A DNA stretch of 64,000 bases from Prosthecobacter debontii (lineage in GTDB: Bacteria; Verrucomicrobiota; Verrucomicrobiia; Verrucomicrobiales; Verrucomicrobiaceae). Positions 48,016 through 57,353 of the stretch are shown here, piece after piece. A program made the translations under genes and the position numbers. The stretch spans positions 1 through 64,000 of the forward strand of contig NZ_FUYE01000019.1 in NCBI RefSeq assembly GCF_900167535.1, in the 5' to 3' direction. Positions within the stretch are counted from its first letter, which is position 1. Each line of letters opens with the position of its first letter. The notes under the pieces were generated by a model. The model made no database searches. It was given only the letters and a program-made list of their open reading frames with translations, and was not told the origin of the DNA.

Positions 48016-48828
48016 TTAGGCCTGAGAATGAATGAAATAGAAATTACCGTCTGAAGGCCGTGCCTCACGGTAGCCCAGTTCCAAAATGAACTGCTTCAGT
48101 TCCTCTGCTGTGCAGCCAAACTCGCGTAGCTGATGATCATAAGCTTCCACAATGAGAGCTGGCTTTTGTCGTTGCAGAAATCCTCGCATGCCACGCAGCG
48201 CCAGCAATTCCGCGCCTTCGATATCCATCTTCACGCAGTGAATGATCGGTTCCGGGTGCTGAGAGGCCCACCATTCATCCCAGACCACCACGGGCACCTG
48301 GATATCTCCGCTCGTGCCCTCGGCGGCGAGGCGTGAGTGGCCCGTATTCGTGTCATGCAGGCAGAAGGGCAACTCGCCTTCGCGGTCTCCGACGGCCAAG
48401 CGATTCACCTTCACCCGAGATGCCAACCCATTCAGAGCCACGCTCTGCTGCAGGAGACTAGCGATGGGCGGATTGGGCTCGAAGGATTGCACGTGAGCCC
48501 CGGGGCGTAGAGCCGCCACCAGCAGTGAAAAGTAACCCACATTGGCCCCGATATCCGCAAAGCCTCCATCAGGCGGCACATGATCGAGAACAAAAGCTTC
48601 CGTGACCGGCTCGATATTACCGAACAACCGCAATGCCATGGAGATGAAATCGTTGCCCGGATTGACATGCATGGGAAAGCCCGCACGAGTCCGAATCACC
48701 GAGGGAGACTTGGCCAAGGCATCTCTCCACACAGGACGCCGCAGGACATTGCGCAGCATAAAATCGCGCCCCCGAATCAGCGGCCATACACGGGCGACGG
48801 CGTGAATCAAATGGATCATCCCAGTCAT
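48016..48828 (-). CDS. FkbM family methyltransferase
   Basis: A 270-residue methyltransferase of the FkbM type, typical O-methylating partner of polysaccharide glycosyltransferases. It shows GGFADIGANVGYFSLLVAAL (SAM motif I), VQSFEPNPPIASLLQQSV and CVKMDIEGAELLALRGM. The ATG at 48828 overlaps the preceding ligase gene stop by ATGA, which settles the start against the longer frame to 48981. A second FkbM gene is at 52793. Confidence 0.87.
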   Translation of the reverse strand: MTGMIHLIHAVARVWPLIRGRDFMLRNVLRRPVWRDALAKSPSVIRTRAGFPMHVNPGNDFISMALRLFGNIEPVTEAFVLDHVPPDGGFADIGANVGYFSLLVAALRPGAHVQSFEPNPPIASLLQQSVALNGLASRVKVNRLAVGDREGELPFCLHDTNTGHSRLAAEGTSGDIQVPVVVWDEWWASQHPEPIIHCVKMDIEGAELLALRGMRGFLQRQKPALIVEAYDHQLREFGCTAEELKQFILELGYREARPSDGNFYFIHSQA

Positions 48829-50384
48829 ACTCCAATACCTCCTCGACGTGAGCGTGGACGCATCGGCACAATCTTTCGCGACCCTTCTACAGGGGGCGTG
48901 ATTGCCATCTCCGACGGCCTGGGCCGTGGAGCTAAGGCTTGTTTCCTCGCCAGAGACGCCACTGCGGCCAAGCTCATCCAAAACACCACGTTGTTAGGGA
49001 ATGTGGTCAAGATACTGCCGCTGATCACGGAGATCCCCAGGATGGCAAAGGCCAGGGCAATCATGCGTGCGGCAAACTGCCGGTCCTTAAGACCTCTCAG
49101 ATTCCAGGCCTGACGATGGCTCATCTGCAGCAGCCAAATGCCAATCAAAATCAGAGTGAAAAGAGCAATCGCACCGAATCGAACCAGCACCTCACTCAAG
49201 GGATCATGATAGTGATATCGTCCCTGCCCTGTTTCATCGATCCCCCAGCCGAGCAGGGTGTAGGCGTCCGGATTCATCAGCACCGTCGCAAAGCCTTCGA
49301 GGCGATCCCAATAAGTGCCCACCGTGATCATTCGAGCCATGAAGCTACCGGGGGAGGCCAGACTCCCAATGAAGGTGTTCACCGTCTCGATACGCTGCAC
49401 CAGCCAAGGAGACGCCACCACCATCGCCAAAAAGCTCCCCACCGTCATCACATAGAACGCCCGCGTGCGAGCTCTCGAAAAAAAGCACCACCCGCCAAAC
49501 AGAGCGATCGGCACGATCAAAATCGGCGTGCGACTGGTCGAAGCGATCAACCCCGCGAAATGAATGACGAAGCAGATCAAAGCCAGGACGGGATGCAACA
49601 CCGGGCGCTCACCTTTCTCCCGCATGGGAAAACCGAGGAACAAGCTCACGACCGCGAGACAGGCGCACACCACGGATAAGGCACTCGGCGAATTCAGCGT
49701 GGAAAAGGCCCTCACCTCCCCTGCCACGAGTTGCTTGATCTCGATGCTGAGACCGGTTTTGAGGTAGTCGATTTCAAACTCCGCAAAGCCCTGTACCTGT
49801 TGCACCACTCCATAAATCGCCACGGGGAGGAAGATGAAAACGATCAACCTCCAGAGCTTTTGAAGCTCCTGCACGGACTGGAACATCAAGGGTAAAACAA
49901 AGAGCAGTAGGGCATACAGGCCGTTGTTCGCCATCGCCTGCATCACCCCATTCAGACCCGTGCCTTCCTTCATGTAGGCCAGGGCACCAGTGCCGACCAT
50001 GAGAATGGACCCGGCCACAATCGCCACCATGTCGCGAAACACCAGCCTGCGAGTTCCCATCAAACCACCTACCGCCATCGCAACAACGATACCACCAAAC
50101 ATGGCTGGAGTGATCCCCAATACGAAGGGCAGATCCCCATGGGTGACCCGTCCTCCCATGATCATCAGACGCTTGAGAAGGTCATTGTAGCCACACAACG
50201 TCAGCCACACATAAAAGCCGACTCGCGGGGAAACAACGCTGAGCAAAAAGCCCGCCACCAGAAGATATCGACAAAACTCACCAATGGTGTTTCCCTCCGT
50301 GAGCAGAATGGAGGCCAGCGCAAACAGCCCCACCCCGCCAAGCACAATGGCGGGGAACAAGACTCCTGCGCGATTCTCATTCAT
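48825..50384 (-). CDS. O-antigen ligase/polymerase-like membrane protein
   Basis: A 519-residue protein with about 11 membrane segments and a large outer loop, the layout of Wzy/WaaL-type ligases and polymerases. The family signature is partly visible in FAGLIASTSRTPILIVPIAL and LLGWGIDETGQGRYHYHDPL, where Arg and His are expected in the catalytic loop. The 4 bp overlaps with both neighbours mark it as a member of the operon. Polymerase or ligase cannot be separated by eye. Confidence 0.78.
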   Translation of the reverse strand: MNENRAGVLFPAIVLGGVGLFALASILLTEGNTIGEFCRYLLVAGFLLSVVSPRVGFYVWLTLCGYNDLLKRLMIMGGRVTHGDLPFVLGITPAMFGGIVVAMAVGGLMGTRRLVFRDMVAIVAGSILMVGTGALAYMKEGTGLNGVMQAMANNGLYALLLFVLPLMFQSVQELQKLWRLIVFIFLPVAIYGVVQQVQGFAEFEIDYLKTGLSIEIKQLVAGEVRAFSTLNSPSALSVVCACLAVVSLFLGFPMREKGERPVLHPVLALICFVIHFAGLIASTSRTPILIVPIALFGGWCFFSRARTRAFYVMTVGSFLAMVVASPWLVQRIETVNTFIGSLASPGSFMARMITVGTYWDRLEGFATVLMNPDAYTLLGWGIDETGQGRYHYHDPLSEVLVRFGAIALFTLILIGIWLLQMSHRQAWNLRGLKDRQFAARMIALAFAILGISVISGSILTTFPNNVVFWMSLAAVASLARKQALAPRPRPSEMAITPPVEGSRKIVPMRPRSRRGGIGV

Positions 50385-51451
50385 CGGTGAAAACTAGCAA
50401 AGTGCGTCAGAGCTTCCTCCGCCACAAGGTCAGGTTGCAATGCGGTGAGGCAAAACGGGCGCTCGCTTTCAGGCCTCCCTGCGGCAGCCACCGCACACGT
50501 GTTCGAGCAGCAGGGCACACACTGCAGCGGCACCGTTATCACATGCCCGTGAGAGACGCGAAACGGGCCTGTGCGAAGAGCCGCCGTCGGCCCAAAAAGC
50601 CCCACCGCCGGGGTGCCCATGGCCAGCGCGATATGGAAGAGTCCCGAATCGTTACCAATAAGCCCTGCGCAACGGTAGAGGTAAGCGGCAACCTCTTTGA
50701 TGCTGAGCTTGCCCTGCATATCCAGCGTGCCTTCGGGCATAGCCTGCATGTCAAAATCTCCGTCTCGCCCCAGCACCACCGGCGTCCAGCCTTGCTCCAG
50801 AAGCCGTCGAGCTAACCGTGGCCAGTAAGACAGCGGCCATTGTTTGAGATCTCCAGACACGAGTTCATTGCCTGCCCGAGGCACCAGCGCGATGTGCTTG
50901 GGCAAAGGCGCATCCTCCGTCTCCAGATGCGACAAGTCCGCCGAAAACCCTTGATCAGGCAATCCCGTCGCCGCCAGCCAGGTGCGCAAAAACCAAAGGG
51001 AAGTGTGATCATCATTGCGCGGATAATCCAACGGCACCGGAATGGCGAGATCCAACCCCATGAAAGGCTTCCAAGCCTCCGTCCTGAGACCAACACGTCG
51101 TCTTGCCCGAGCCGTCAAAGCCAAAACCGTCCGCGACCAAGCCAAGTCCAGGCATAACAAAAGATCAAACTTACCCGCCCGCCGCACGTGTCCCCACAAT
51201 CGCCAGAACAGCCGATTGGAAGAACGGTTGGCAAAGGCGCTGACGGGTAACGCATGCACTGTATCCACCCAAGGTGAGCCCTCCAGCAGGATGGCGGCGT
51301 TGGCATTCAAAAAGACCTCGATTCTCGCGTGCGGTGCATCATGGCGGATCTGACGCAGCAGCGGCGTCATCTGCGCGACGTCTCCGAGTCCACAGCAACG
51401 CACAATGGCGATGCGCTGAATGCGGCCGACCTGGAGAGGAAACAACATCAT
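50381..51451 (-). CDS. Glycosyltransferase family 9 (heptosyltransferase-like)
   Basis: A 356-residue GT-B protein. RIQRIAIVRCCGLGDVAQMT is the N-terminal motif, LALTARARRRVGLRTEAWKP follows, and IGNDSGLFHIALAMGTPAVG then LFGPTA is the donor site. The C-terminal Cys-rich part (CVPCCSNTCAVAAAG) is of the kind seen in RfaF/WaaC relatives. The neighbouring GmhA and HldA genes fit a heptose donor. It is followed by the ligase-like gene with 4 bp overlap. Confidence 0.85.
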   Translation of the reverse strand: MMLFPLQVGRIQRIAIVRCCGLGDVAQMTPLLRQIRHDAPHARIEVFLNANAAILLEGSPWVDTVHALPVSAFANRSSNRLFWRLWGHVRRAGKFDLLLCLDLAWSRTVLALTARARRRVGLRTEAWKPFMGLDLAIPVPLDYPRNDDHTSLWFLRTWLAATGLPDQGFSADLSHLETEDAPLPKHIALVPRAGNELVSGDLKQWPLSYWPRLARRLLEQGWTPVVLGRDGDFDMQAMPEGTLDMQGKLSIKEVAAYLYRCAGLIGNDSGLFHIALAMGTPAVGLFGPTAALRTGPFRVSHGHVITVPLQCVPCCSNTCAVAAAGRPESERPFCLTALQPDLVAEEALTHFASFHR

Positions 51452-51458
51452 ACCATCC

Positions 51459-52781
51459 TCATGAAAGCACGGCCAAGACGGATTTGAGATGCAGCCAGCG
51501 ACGCTTTGGCTGCCAACACCAACGTAAGGGCTCCAGTAGCGCAGCTCCTTGCAGCCGAGCGATCCAGCGGAGGTCAGCGACGAACCAAGTGGCGACCAGA
51601 GCGCCTAAACTGTAGCTCACCAGCGTGGCCCAGGCAGCGCCTTGGGCTCCATAGCTCGGAATCCACAGGAGATTCAAACTCACATTCAACGCCAAAGCCA
51701 GCCAGGAGAAGAAGGCTGTCAAGCGGGGCCGATCCAAAGCCACCAAAACCGCATGCCTCCACTCACCCAAGAAAAATGGCACGGCGGCCAAACAATGAAT
51801 CATGAGCACCGGAATGGAAGGCTGATAAACAGTGCCAAAGAGCCCTTGAATGATAAGCCCTCCCACCAGCCACAACCCGACAGCAGAAGCATACCCCAGC
51901 AAGGCGGCGATAGAAAAACCCAGCCCGGTGGCGTCATGAAAAGCCGCTTGTCGATCCACGGTTTTCAGCTTGGCTAGACGAGGTAGGAGCAGCGTGACCA
52001 AGATCGGAGACAAGGCATAGGCGAGCTCGCTCAATCGCACAGCCGCCCCATAGATTCCCGTTTCGGTGGCCCCAGAGATATGCTCGATCATCATGGTATC
52101 CACACGCAGCAGTAGCAAGCTGCCCGCTTGACTGATGAAAAGCACACCGCCTCGCGAGAGAATGGAACTCGCAACGCGCCGATTCCATCCGGCCAGCCAA
52201 AAGCCTCGTCCACGCTTCTTCCCCGTCCACAACCCAAGGAGACTGACCACCACACTCTCCATGGCGATGGTCCATGCGATCACTGGCAAGGTGGGCAACA
52301 GAACCACCGCGATCAAGCGAGCCCCTGCCGCCGAGAGATAACCAGCCATGGCATTGCGAGCAGAAACGAAGGCGCGGCCACAGCTTTCCTCCCAATTGTT
52401 GTGCACGCTCACTCCCATGAGCAGCAGAGGCATGGCCGTAGCGGCCAAAACGCTCCAGGGTAGTGTGTGTGTGCCTGCATTCCATAAACACAAGATGCCG
52501 GTGGCAAATACTCCTGAGACTAACCAAAATTTAAAAACAGTCCCAGCGATGACCGGCCCTAACAATCGCCGCCGTCCCAACTCTTTCAGCAAAAGCTGTC
52601 TCACGCCGAGTTCCACCAGACTGTAAGCAATCGATCCGACCGCTGTGGCCGTGGCCAAGACTCCAAACTGGGAGGGGCCTAAAACGCGCGCCACCCACGA
52701 GCCCAAAAAGAATCCGATGAGCAACCGCAAGGCGTGGTTGCCGATCATCCAGCGGGCACTGCGTGGTAGGTCCGAGGACAT
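51459..52781 (-). CDS. Polysaccharide flippase (Wzx type)
   Basis: A 440-residue membrane protein with about 12-14 hydrophobic segments of the MOP/oligosaccharide flippase superfamily: NHALRLLIGFFLGSWVARVL at the N terminus and MIEHISGATETGIYGAAVRL in the middle. It would turn lipid-linked glycan repeats across the inner membrane. The start can be the ATG at 52781 or a GTG at 52796 overlapping the FkbM stop; the ATG has AGGTGA 11 bases upstream and is preferred. Confidence 0.88.
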   Translation of the reverse strand: MSSDLPRSARWMIGNHALRLLIGFFLGSWVARVLGPSQFGVLATATAVGSIAYSLVELGVRQLLLKELGRRRLLGPVIAGTVFKFWLVSGVFATGILCLWNAGTHTLPWSVLAATAMPLLLMGVSVHNNWEESCGRAFVSARNAMAGYLSAAGARLIAVVLLPTLPVIAWTIAMESVVVSLLGLWTGKKRGRGFWLAGWNRRVASSILSRGGVLFISQAGSLLLLRVDTMMIEHISGATETGIYGAAVRLSELAYALSPILVTLLLPRLAKLKTVDRQAAFHDATGLGFSIAALLGYASAVGLWLVGGLIIQGLFGTVYQPSIPVLMIHCLAAVPFFLGEWRHAVLVALDRPRLTAFFSWLALALNVSLNLLWIPSYGAQGAAWATLVSYSLGALVATWFVADLRWIARLQGAALLEPLRWCWQPKRRWLHLKSVLAVLS

Positions 52782-52792
52782 GCCGTTCACGG

Positions 52793-53599
52793 TCACCTAC
52801 GCGCAACGATGATGGAATAGGATTCGTGAGGCTTCTCGGCCTCGGGATGAAGGATGCGCTCTTCGATCTCCTTGAAACCAGACTGTCGGAGTCGTTCCAT
52901 CATCCAGGCATGATTCGTTTTCGATTGAATCTCCGCAATCAAGACCTGCAAGCCATTCAAATAGCGACCGAGACCTTCGACGATGTCGCATTCAGCGCCT
53001 TCAGCATCCACCTTCAGCCAATCCGGCGCCATGATGTCACCGGCATCGATCAAAGCATCCAGACGTTCGATCTTTACTCGAATGCGCTTCAGTGAGGGAT
53101 CGGAGTCATAGAGTTCAAGACGATGTCCCCCACTATTCTCGGGATCCACCAGGATATTCAGTTCACCGGTTTCTTTTCCCAAGGCCATCGGCATCACTTG
53201 GCCAATGTTCTGGCGGCAAAGTTCATGCTCGACAGGTTCAAAGGTCGCGAGTTTCACCCCGGGATACCGCAGAGAAAAATACAGCGAGGCCAAGCCAATA
53301 TTCCCGCCTGCATCCACCAGACACCGAGGAGCCTCTTCAGAATGGATGGCATAACAACCTGTGTGAAAGACATCTTCGAAGATGATGATGTCTGTGCCGT
53401 TTTCACGCAGCTTCACCGGCACTTCCCGTCCGGCATACCGAAAGGTGATGGCATGAACTTGAGGCGAATATCGAGCCAAACCGCGATTCACCAACACATG
53501 CTGAAAGGACAACCACATCAGCCGTAGACGATCCTCCAAGCCTGCGCCCATGAGCCACGCAAAGCGCCAACGACGCAATTGACCGAGTATCTTTTTCAT
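52793..53599 (-). CDS. FkbM family methyltransferase
   Basis: A 268-residue methyltransferase. It shows CLVDAGGNIGLASLYFSLRY (SAM motif I), VKLATFEPVEHELCRQNIG, and DWLKVDAEGAECDIVEGLG. It is the second FkbM gene of the locus and only moderately similar to the one at 48016, so the two probably methylate different sugar positions. The ATG at 53599 is preferred to the longer frame to 53650. The gap to gmhA upstream is 81 bp. Confidence 0.87.
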   Translation of the reverse strand: MKKILGQLRRWRFAWLMGAGLEDRLRLMWLSFQHVLVNRGLARYSPQVHAITFRYAGREVPVKLRENGTDIIIFEDVFHTGCYAIHSEEAPRCLVDAGGNIGLASLYFSLRYPGVKLATFEPVEHELCRQNIGQVMPMALGKETGELNILVDPENSGGHRLELYDSDPSLKRIRVKIERLDALIDAGDIMAPDWLKVDAEGAECDIVEGLGRYLNGLQVLIAEIQSKTNHAWMMERLRQSGFKEIEERILHPEAEKPHESYSIIVARR

Positions 53600-53680
53600 C
53601 CTGGGAATGGAGCGTCGCCGCCGGGAATCAACCAACCCCTCCGCTCTCAATCACTGGTCGCAGACAAAGCCTTTCAGTCG

Positions 53681-54256
53681 TCACTCCTTGAAAGCGGCTT
53701 CGACGTATTCGCAAAGCACATGCCCGGCTAACAAATGACACTCCTGGGCATAGGCCGTGACCGACGTCGGAACACAATAGGCATAGTCAGCCACGGCTGC
53801 ACAATCCGCTCCTTTTTCAGCGGTAAAGGACACGACCACACAGCCGATCTCTTTGGCCGCTTGCAGCCCTGCCACCACATTCTTGCTGGTGCCGGACGTG
53901 GAGATGCCCACCACGACGTCCCCGGGCTGCGCAAGCGCTTCCACTTGGCGGGCGAAAACAGTCTCAAAACCATAGTCATTGCTATGCGCCGTGAGCACGG
54001 AGGTATCCGTCGTCAAAGCAAGGCCCGCGAGAGCCCGACGATTGATGCGGTAGCGCACACACAGTTCAGCGGCCAGATGCTGAGCATCCGCCGCGCTGCC
54101 GCCATTGCCGAAAAACAGCACCTTTTTACCGGCCTTCAGGGCGTCCACCCAGGCCTGGGCAATGGCTGACAGGATGGCCTGACATTCGTCCAGGCGTTTA
54201 AGGGCTGCAAGATGACCATCGAGGTGGCCCTGAAACATGGAGGCGAAATCAGACAT
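53681..54256 (-). CDS. gmhA: D-sedoheptulose 7-phosphate isomerase
   Basis: GmhA makes D-glycero-D-manno-heptose 7-phosphate, the first step to nucleotide-activated heptose. The 191 residues carry the SIS fold with LFFGNGGSAADAQHLAAELC, the next part RYRINRRALAGLALTTDTS, DVVVGISTSGTSKNVVAGL and the C-terminal YAQECHLLAGHVLCEYVEA with the catalytic His. It lies 10 bp downstream of hldA. Confidence 0.93.
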   Translation of the reverse strand: MSDFASMFQGHLDGHLAALKRLDECQAILSAIAQAWVDALKAGKKVLFFGNGGSAADAQHLAAELCVRYRINRRALAGLALTTDTSVLTAHSNDYGFETVFARQVEALAQPGDVVVGISTSGTSKNVVAGLQAAKEIGCVVVSFTAEKGADCAAVADYAYCVPTSVTAYAQECHLLAGHVLCEYVEAAFKE

Positions 54257-54266
54257 GGGGATAAAA

Positions 54267-55268
54267 TCAGTCTTCGAAGGCTTGCAGGAGTTCCTCCATC
54301 GTCAAGCGGGCAGTGCCTAGCTTACCGACGACGATGCCGCTGGCACGATTGGCCACGTTAGCTGCGTCTTCAGAACTCAAACCCGCAGCCAAAGCCAGCG
54401 TGAGGAAGGCAATGGCCGTATCCCCTGCCCCGGAAACGTCATAGACTTCACGAGCCCGTGTGGGGATGTGATGCGGGGCACGATCTCGCTGGAAGAGGAT
54501 CATTCCTAATTCACCCAGAGTCACCAGCACCTGACCGACGCTCCATTGATCCAGGAGTTGCTCGCCCACTTCCAGGAGGCGGCGATCTTCCAGAGGCGGC
54601 CCCGGAGTGCGGTGATCCTGAATGCCCGCGGCGGCAAAGGCTTCCAATCGATTGGGCTTCACCAAAGTGGCCCCTCGCCAACTCAGGGGGTTGCGGGGGG
54701 AGGGATCGACGGTCACGAGTTTACCCGCCGCCTTGGCCATGCCCAGCACCTGGTCTGCCAGAGCCTGAGTCACAAAGCCTTTGCCGTAATCTTCCACGAT
54801 GATGCCATCCAGCTCAGGCAGCATGGCCTCCACCTTCTGGCACACCTCCTTGAGCTCATCGGCGGAGAGCTTTTCAATCGTCTCCCGATCCACACGCACC
54901 ACATGCTGCTGGCGTGCAATGATCCGGGTTTTAGCAATCGTCGGCAGGATGCTGCTTTCGAGCATGGGATCGGTATTGACCCCTTCTCCATTCAGCAGGC
55001 TTTTCAGTTCATTGGCAGCGCTGTCTTTCCCGACACGCCCCATCAGAAACGAATGCGGGGTGAAGGCCGAGAGATTGCGCGCCACGTTCGCCGCTCCACC
55101 GGGAAAGGTGGTCTCTTTGGTGACCTCGACAATTGGCACCGGAGCCTCGGGCGAAATCCGCCGGACAGCCCCCCAGATAAAGTGATCCAGCATCACATCG
55201 CCAATGACGAGAATGCGGCAGCCCGCCATGCGCTGAATGGCATCACGGGCAGAGTCGAGGGTCAGCAT
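54267..55268 (-). CDS. hldA: D-glycero-beta-D-manno-heptose-7-phosphate kinase (PfkB type)
   Basis: A 333-residue PfkB-family kinase, like the first domain of HldE/RfaE. Marks are ILVIGDVMLDHFIWGAVRRI, SPEAPVPIVEVTKETTFPGG then AANVARNLSAF, and the catalytic YDVSGAGDTAIAFLTLALA. The cytidylyltransferase domain of bifunctional HldE is absent, so it is the HldA type. The ATG at 55268 is chosen; the frame to 55301 overlaps aroG. It lies 16 bp after the aroG stop. Confidence 0.88.
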   Translation of the reverse strand: MLTLDSARDAIQRMAGCRILVIGDVMLDHFIWGAVRRISPEAPVPIVEVTKETTFPGGAANVARNLSAFTPHSFLMGRVGKDSAANELKSLLNGEGVNTDPMLESSILPTIAKTRIIARQQHVVRVDRETIEKLSADELKEVCQKVEAMLPELDGIIVEDYGKGFVTQALADQVLGMAKAAGKLVTVDPSPRNPLSWRGATLVKPNRLEAFAAAGIQDHRTPGPPLEDRRLLEVGEQLLDQWSVGQVLVTLGELGMILFQRDRAPHHIPTRAREVYDVSGAGDTAIAFLTLALAAGLSSEDAANVANRASGIVVGKLGTARLTMEELLQAFED

Positions 55269-55284
55269 GGGAGCAAAGAAAAAG

Positions 55285-56346
55285 TTAAGCGCGCCGGGCA
55301 CGCACTGCGGCAGCCAGGGTATCCAGCATCGTTTCAGTCGCCGCCCAGTTCACACAGGCGTCGGTGATGCTCTGGCCGTAGGTCAGTTCACAGCCAGGTT
55401 TGGCATCTTGGCGGCCCTCCACGAGATGACTTTCGATCATCACTCCCGTGATCGCTTTACTGCCTGCCGTCATTTGATCCGCCAGAGACTGGGCGACACC
55501 GGGCTGCTTGCGATAGTCCTTGAGGCTGTTGCCATGGCTGCAATCCACCATCACGCTTCCTGGTAAACCGCGAGCCGTGAGTTGATTGACAACCGTCTCG
55601 ATGGACTGCGCATCGAAATTCGTGCCCGCTTTTCCACCGCGCAGGATCACATGGCAGGCATCATTCCCTCGTGTCTTCACGATCGCTGCCACGCCATCCT
55701 TCGTTACCGAAAGGAAGCAGTGCTGGCCTGCGGCGGCTTGGATGGCATCCAAAGCAGTCTGGATGCTGCCATCGGTCCCGTTTTTGAAACCCACCGGCAT
55801 GGAAAGCCCCGAGGCCAACTGGCGGTGCACCTGACTCTCGGTGGTGCGGGCCCCAATGGCCCCCCAGGCGACAGCATCCGCAATGTATTGCGGCGTGATG
55901 ACGTCCAGAAACTCCGTCGCTGCCGGCACCTGCATTTTAGCCAGATCGATCAATAAGCTACGGGCTCCCCGCAGACCTGTATTGATGTCATAGCTTTCAT
56001 TCAGATGCGGGTCATTGATAAAGCCTTTCCAGCCCACCGTGGTGCGCGGCTTTTCAAAATAGACGCGCATGAGGATCTCCAGATCCGCAGCGTATTTTTC
56101 ACGCGCCTTCACGATGAGATGCCCATACTCCAGGGCGGACTTGCGATCATGGATCGAACAAGGCCCGACGACGACCAGCAAGCGGTCATCCTTCTGCTTC
56201 AAAATCGCCTCAGAGCGTCGGCGAGCCTGCTCCACAAAGGCGGCCTCCTCTTCTCCAAGCGGGATGTCATGCATCAGCAACGCTGGCTGAATGAGGGGCA
56301 AGATCTCCGCCACGCGGAGGTCATCGGTTGGGTGGGATAGGCTCAC
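55285..56346 (-). CDS. aroG: 3-deoxy-7-phosphoheptulonate synthase (class I DAHP synthase)
   Basis: First enzyme of the shikimate pathway, condensing PEP and erythrose-4-phosphate. The 353-residue form begins VSLSHPTDDLRVAEILPLIQ, matches the usual family start, and shows LVVVGPCSIHDRKSALEYGH, EKPRTTVGWKGFINDPHL, ATEFLDVITPQYIADAVAWG, FKNGTDGSIQTALDAIQAAA and VMVDCSHGNSLKDYRKQPGV. The start is taken as the GTG at 56346; a TTG at 56367 and the longer frame to 56535 are alternatives. Its place at the head of the glycan locus may be incidental. Confidence 0.9.
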   Translation of the reverse strand: MSLSHPTDDLRVAEILPLIQPALLMHDIPLGEEEAAFVEQARRRSEAILKQKDDRLLVVVGPCSIHDRKSALEYGHLIVKAREKYAADLEILMRVYFEKPRTTVGWKGFINDPHLNESYDINTGLRGARSLLIDLAKMQVPAATEFLDVITPQYIADAVAWGAIGARTTESQVHRQLASGLSMPVGFKNGTDGSIQTALDAIQAAAGQHCFLSVTKDGVAAIVKTRGNDACHVILRGGKAGTNFDAQSIETVVNQLTARGLPGSVMVDCSHGNSLKDYRKQPGVAQSLADQMTAGSKAITGVMIESHLVEGRQDAKPGCELTYGQSITDACVNWAATETMLDTLAAAVRARRA

Positions 56347-56694
56347 AGGACTCGAACAGGTTGGCAAAAAGGGCGCGCAAGGTGAGCCTTTTTGACGAAA
56401 TCGCAAGCAAGTGAATGCAGGACCCGCATTTGAAGAAGCTGCCGCCCTCGGTCGAGCAACTTGCGCTGCCACCGCTCGCGACTCATGAAAGTTCCGGGTG
56501 CAGGTCCACGCGGGGCATCTGGCCATCGTCGGCAATGACGTAGCAAGTATGTCTATTACAGAAATTTAAACAGACCGACACTGCTTTGCAATGGCTTAAA
56601 TTTTAGAAAACCAAAGCAAATCAGCCTATAGCTCCCGAAGTAGGAGATTAGTCCTTTTTAATCTAGAGTCGCCTTTCAGGCGGTCCGAGGGCTG
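56347..56694. other. Intergenic region, 348 bp, no gene seen
   Basis: The region lies downstream of the RRM gene and upstream of aroG. Next to the RRM stop are two small hairpins (CGCCT/AGGCG near 56670-56690 and AGATTA/TAATCT just below), which could end its transcript, though no strong T-run follows. The middle is AT-rich and may hold the aroG promoter. Near 56371-56398 AAAAAGGGC and GCCTTTTT form an imperfect hairpin just before the aroG start. I see no open frame with a family match. Confidence 0.6.
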
Positions 56695-57147
56695 TCAGTC
56701 CCAGCCGCCATCGAAGTCCTGATTGCGACGACCCCGATCCCGTGGCTTCGACTTTTTACCCCCACGATCACGGTCGTCCCAGTCATTGTAGGACGGCTGC
56801 GTTTGTGGGCGATGTCCACCACCGTTGCCACCTCGGTCAGGCTTTTTATTGCCGCCTCCGGCATAACCGCCGCCTCCAGCCCCTGAAGTAGGACGAGGGC
56901 GCTCTTCTTTCGGACGCGCCTCCACAATTTTCACCGCACGCCCAGCCAAGTTGGTGCCCTCAAGAGCACTCATGGCGGCTTGAGCTTCGGCATCGTTCGG
57001 CATATCGACAAAGCCGAACCCACGTGAGCGACCTGTTTCTCGATCCATCACGACCCGGCAGCTACCCACCGTGCCATAAGCAGAGAATTCACTGCGGAGT
57101 TCATCATCAGTCACGCTGTAAGCAAGATTACTGACGTATAAGTTCAT
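56695..57147 (-). CDS. RNA-binding protein with one RRM and Gly/Arg-rich tail
   Basis: A 150-residue protein. Residues 1-80 are a canonical RNA recognition motif with RNP2 LYVSNL and RNP1 RGFGFVDM. The remaining 70 residues are low-complexity, rich in Gly, Arg, Asp and Lys (GAGGGGYAGGGNKKPDRGGN), like RGG tails of eukaryotic and cyanobacterial RRM proteins. Bacterial members are often cold-induced; nothing here proves regulation. It is a single-gene unit: the divergent methylase gene begins about 200 bp upstream. Confidence 0.9.
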   Translation of the reverse strand: MNLYVSNLAYSVTDDELRSEFSAYGTVGSCRVVMDRETGRSRGFGFVDMPNDAEAQAAMSALEGTNLAGRAVKIVEARPKEERPRPTSGAGGGGYAGGGNKKPDRGGNGGGHRPQTQPSYNDWDDRDRGGKKSKPRDRGRRNQDFDGGWD

Positions 57148-57353
57148 TGAAGGATGTCGGAATCAGGAAGCCGCCAATTGGGGAAGAATACACAGGAGCT
57201 CGACTCATGGCGTCAGGATCGAACTCCCAGTTGCTCCAAAACGGAGACAACAAGCAGAAATTAGGCATTTGAATTTCTTCTGTCAATTCTGGCTCATCGC
57301 TCAAAATGACGTGAGCGGCCTTGCCAGAATCTCCAAGCTTTGAAAAATGCAGG

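Noticed and set aside
48939-49679. A plus-strand frame of 246 codons opposite the ligase-like gene.
   Set aside because: It lacks any recognisable motif and mirrors the membrane gene, whose hydrophobic pattern is clear.
56571-56600. An AT-rich dyad near 56.57-56.60 kb as an operator.
   Set aside because: The symmetry is only partial and typical of an AT-rich promoter area; no regulator can be named.
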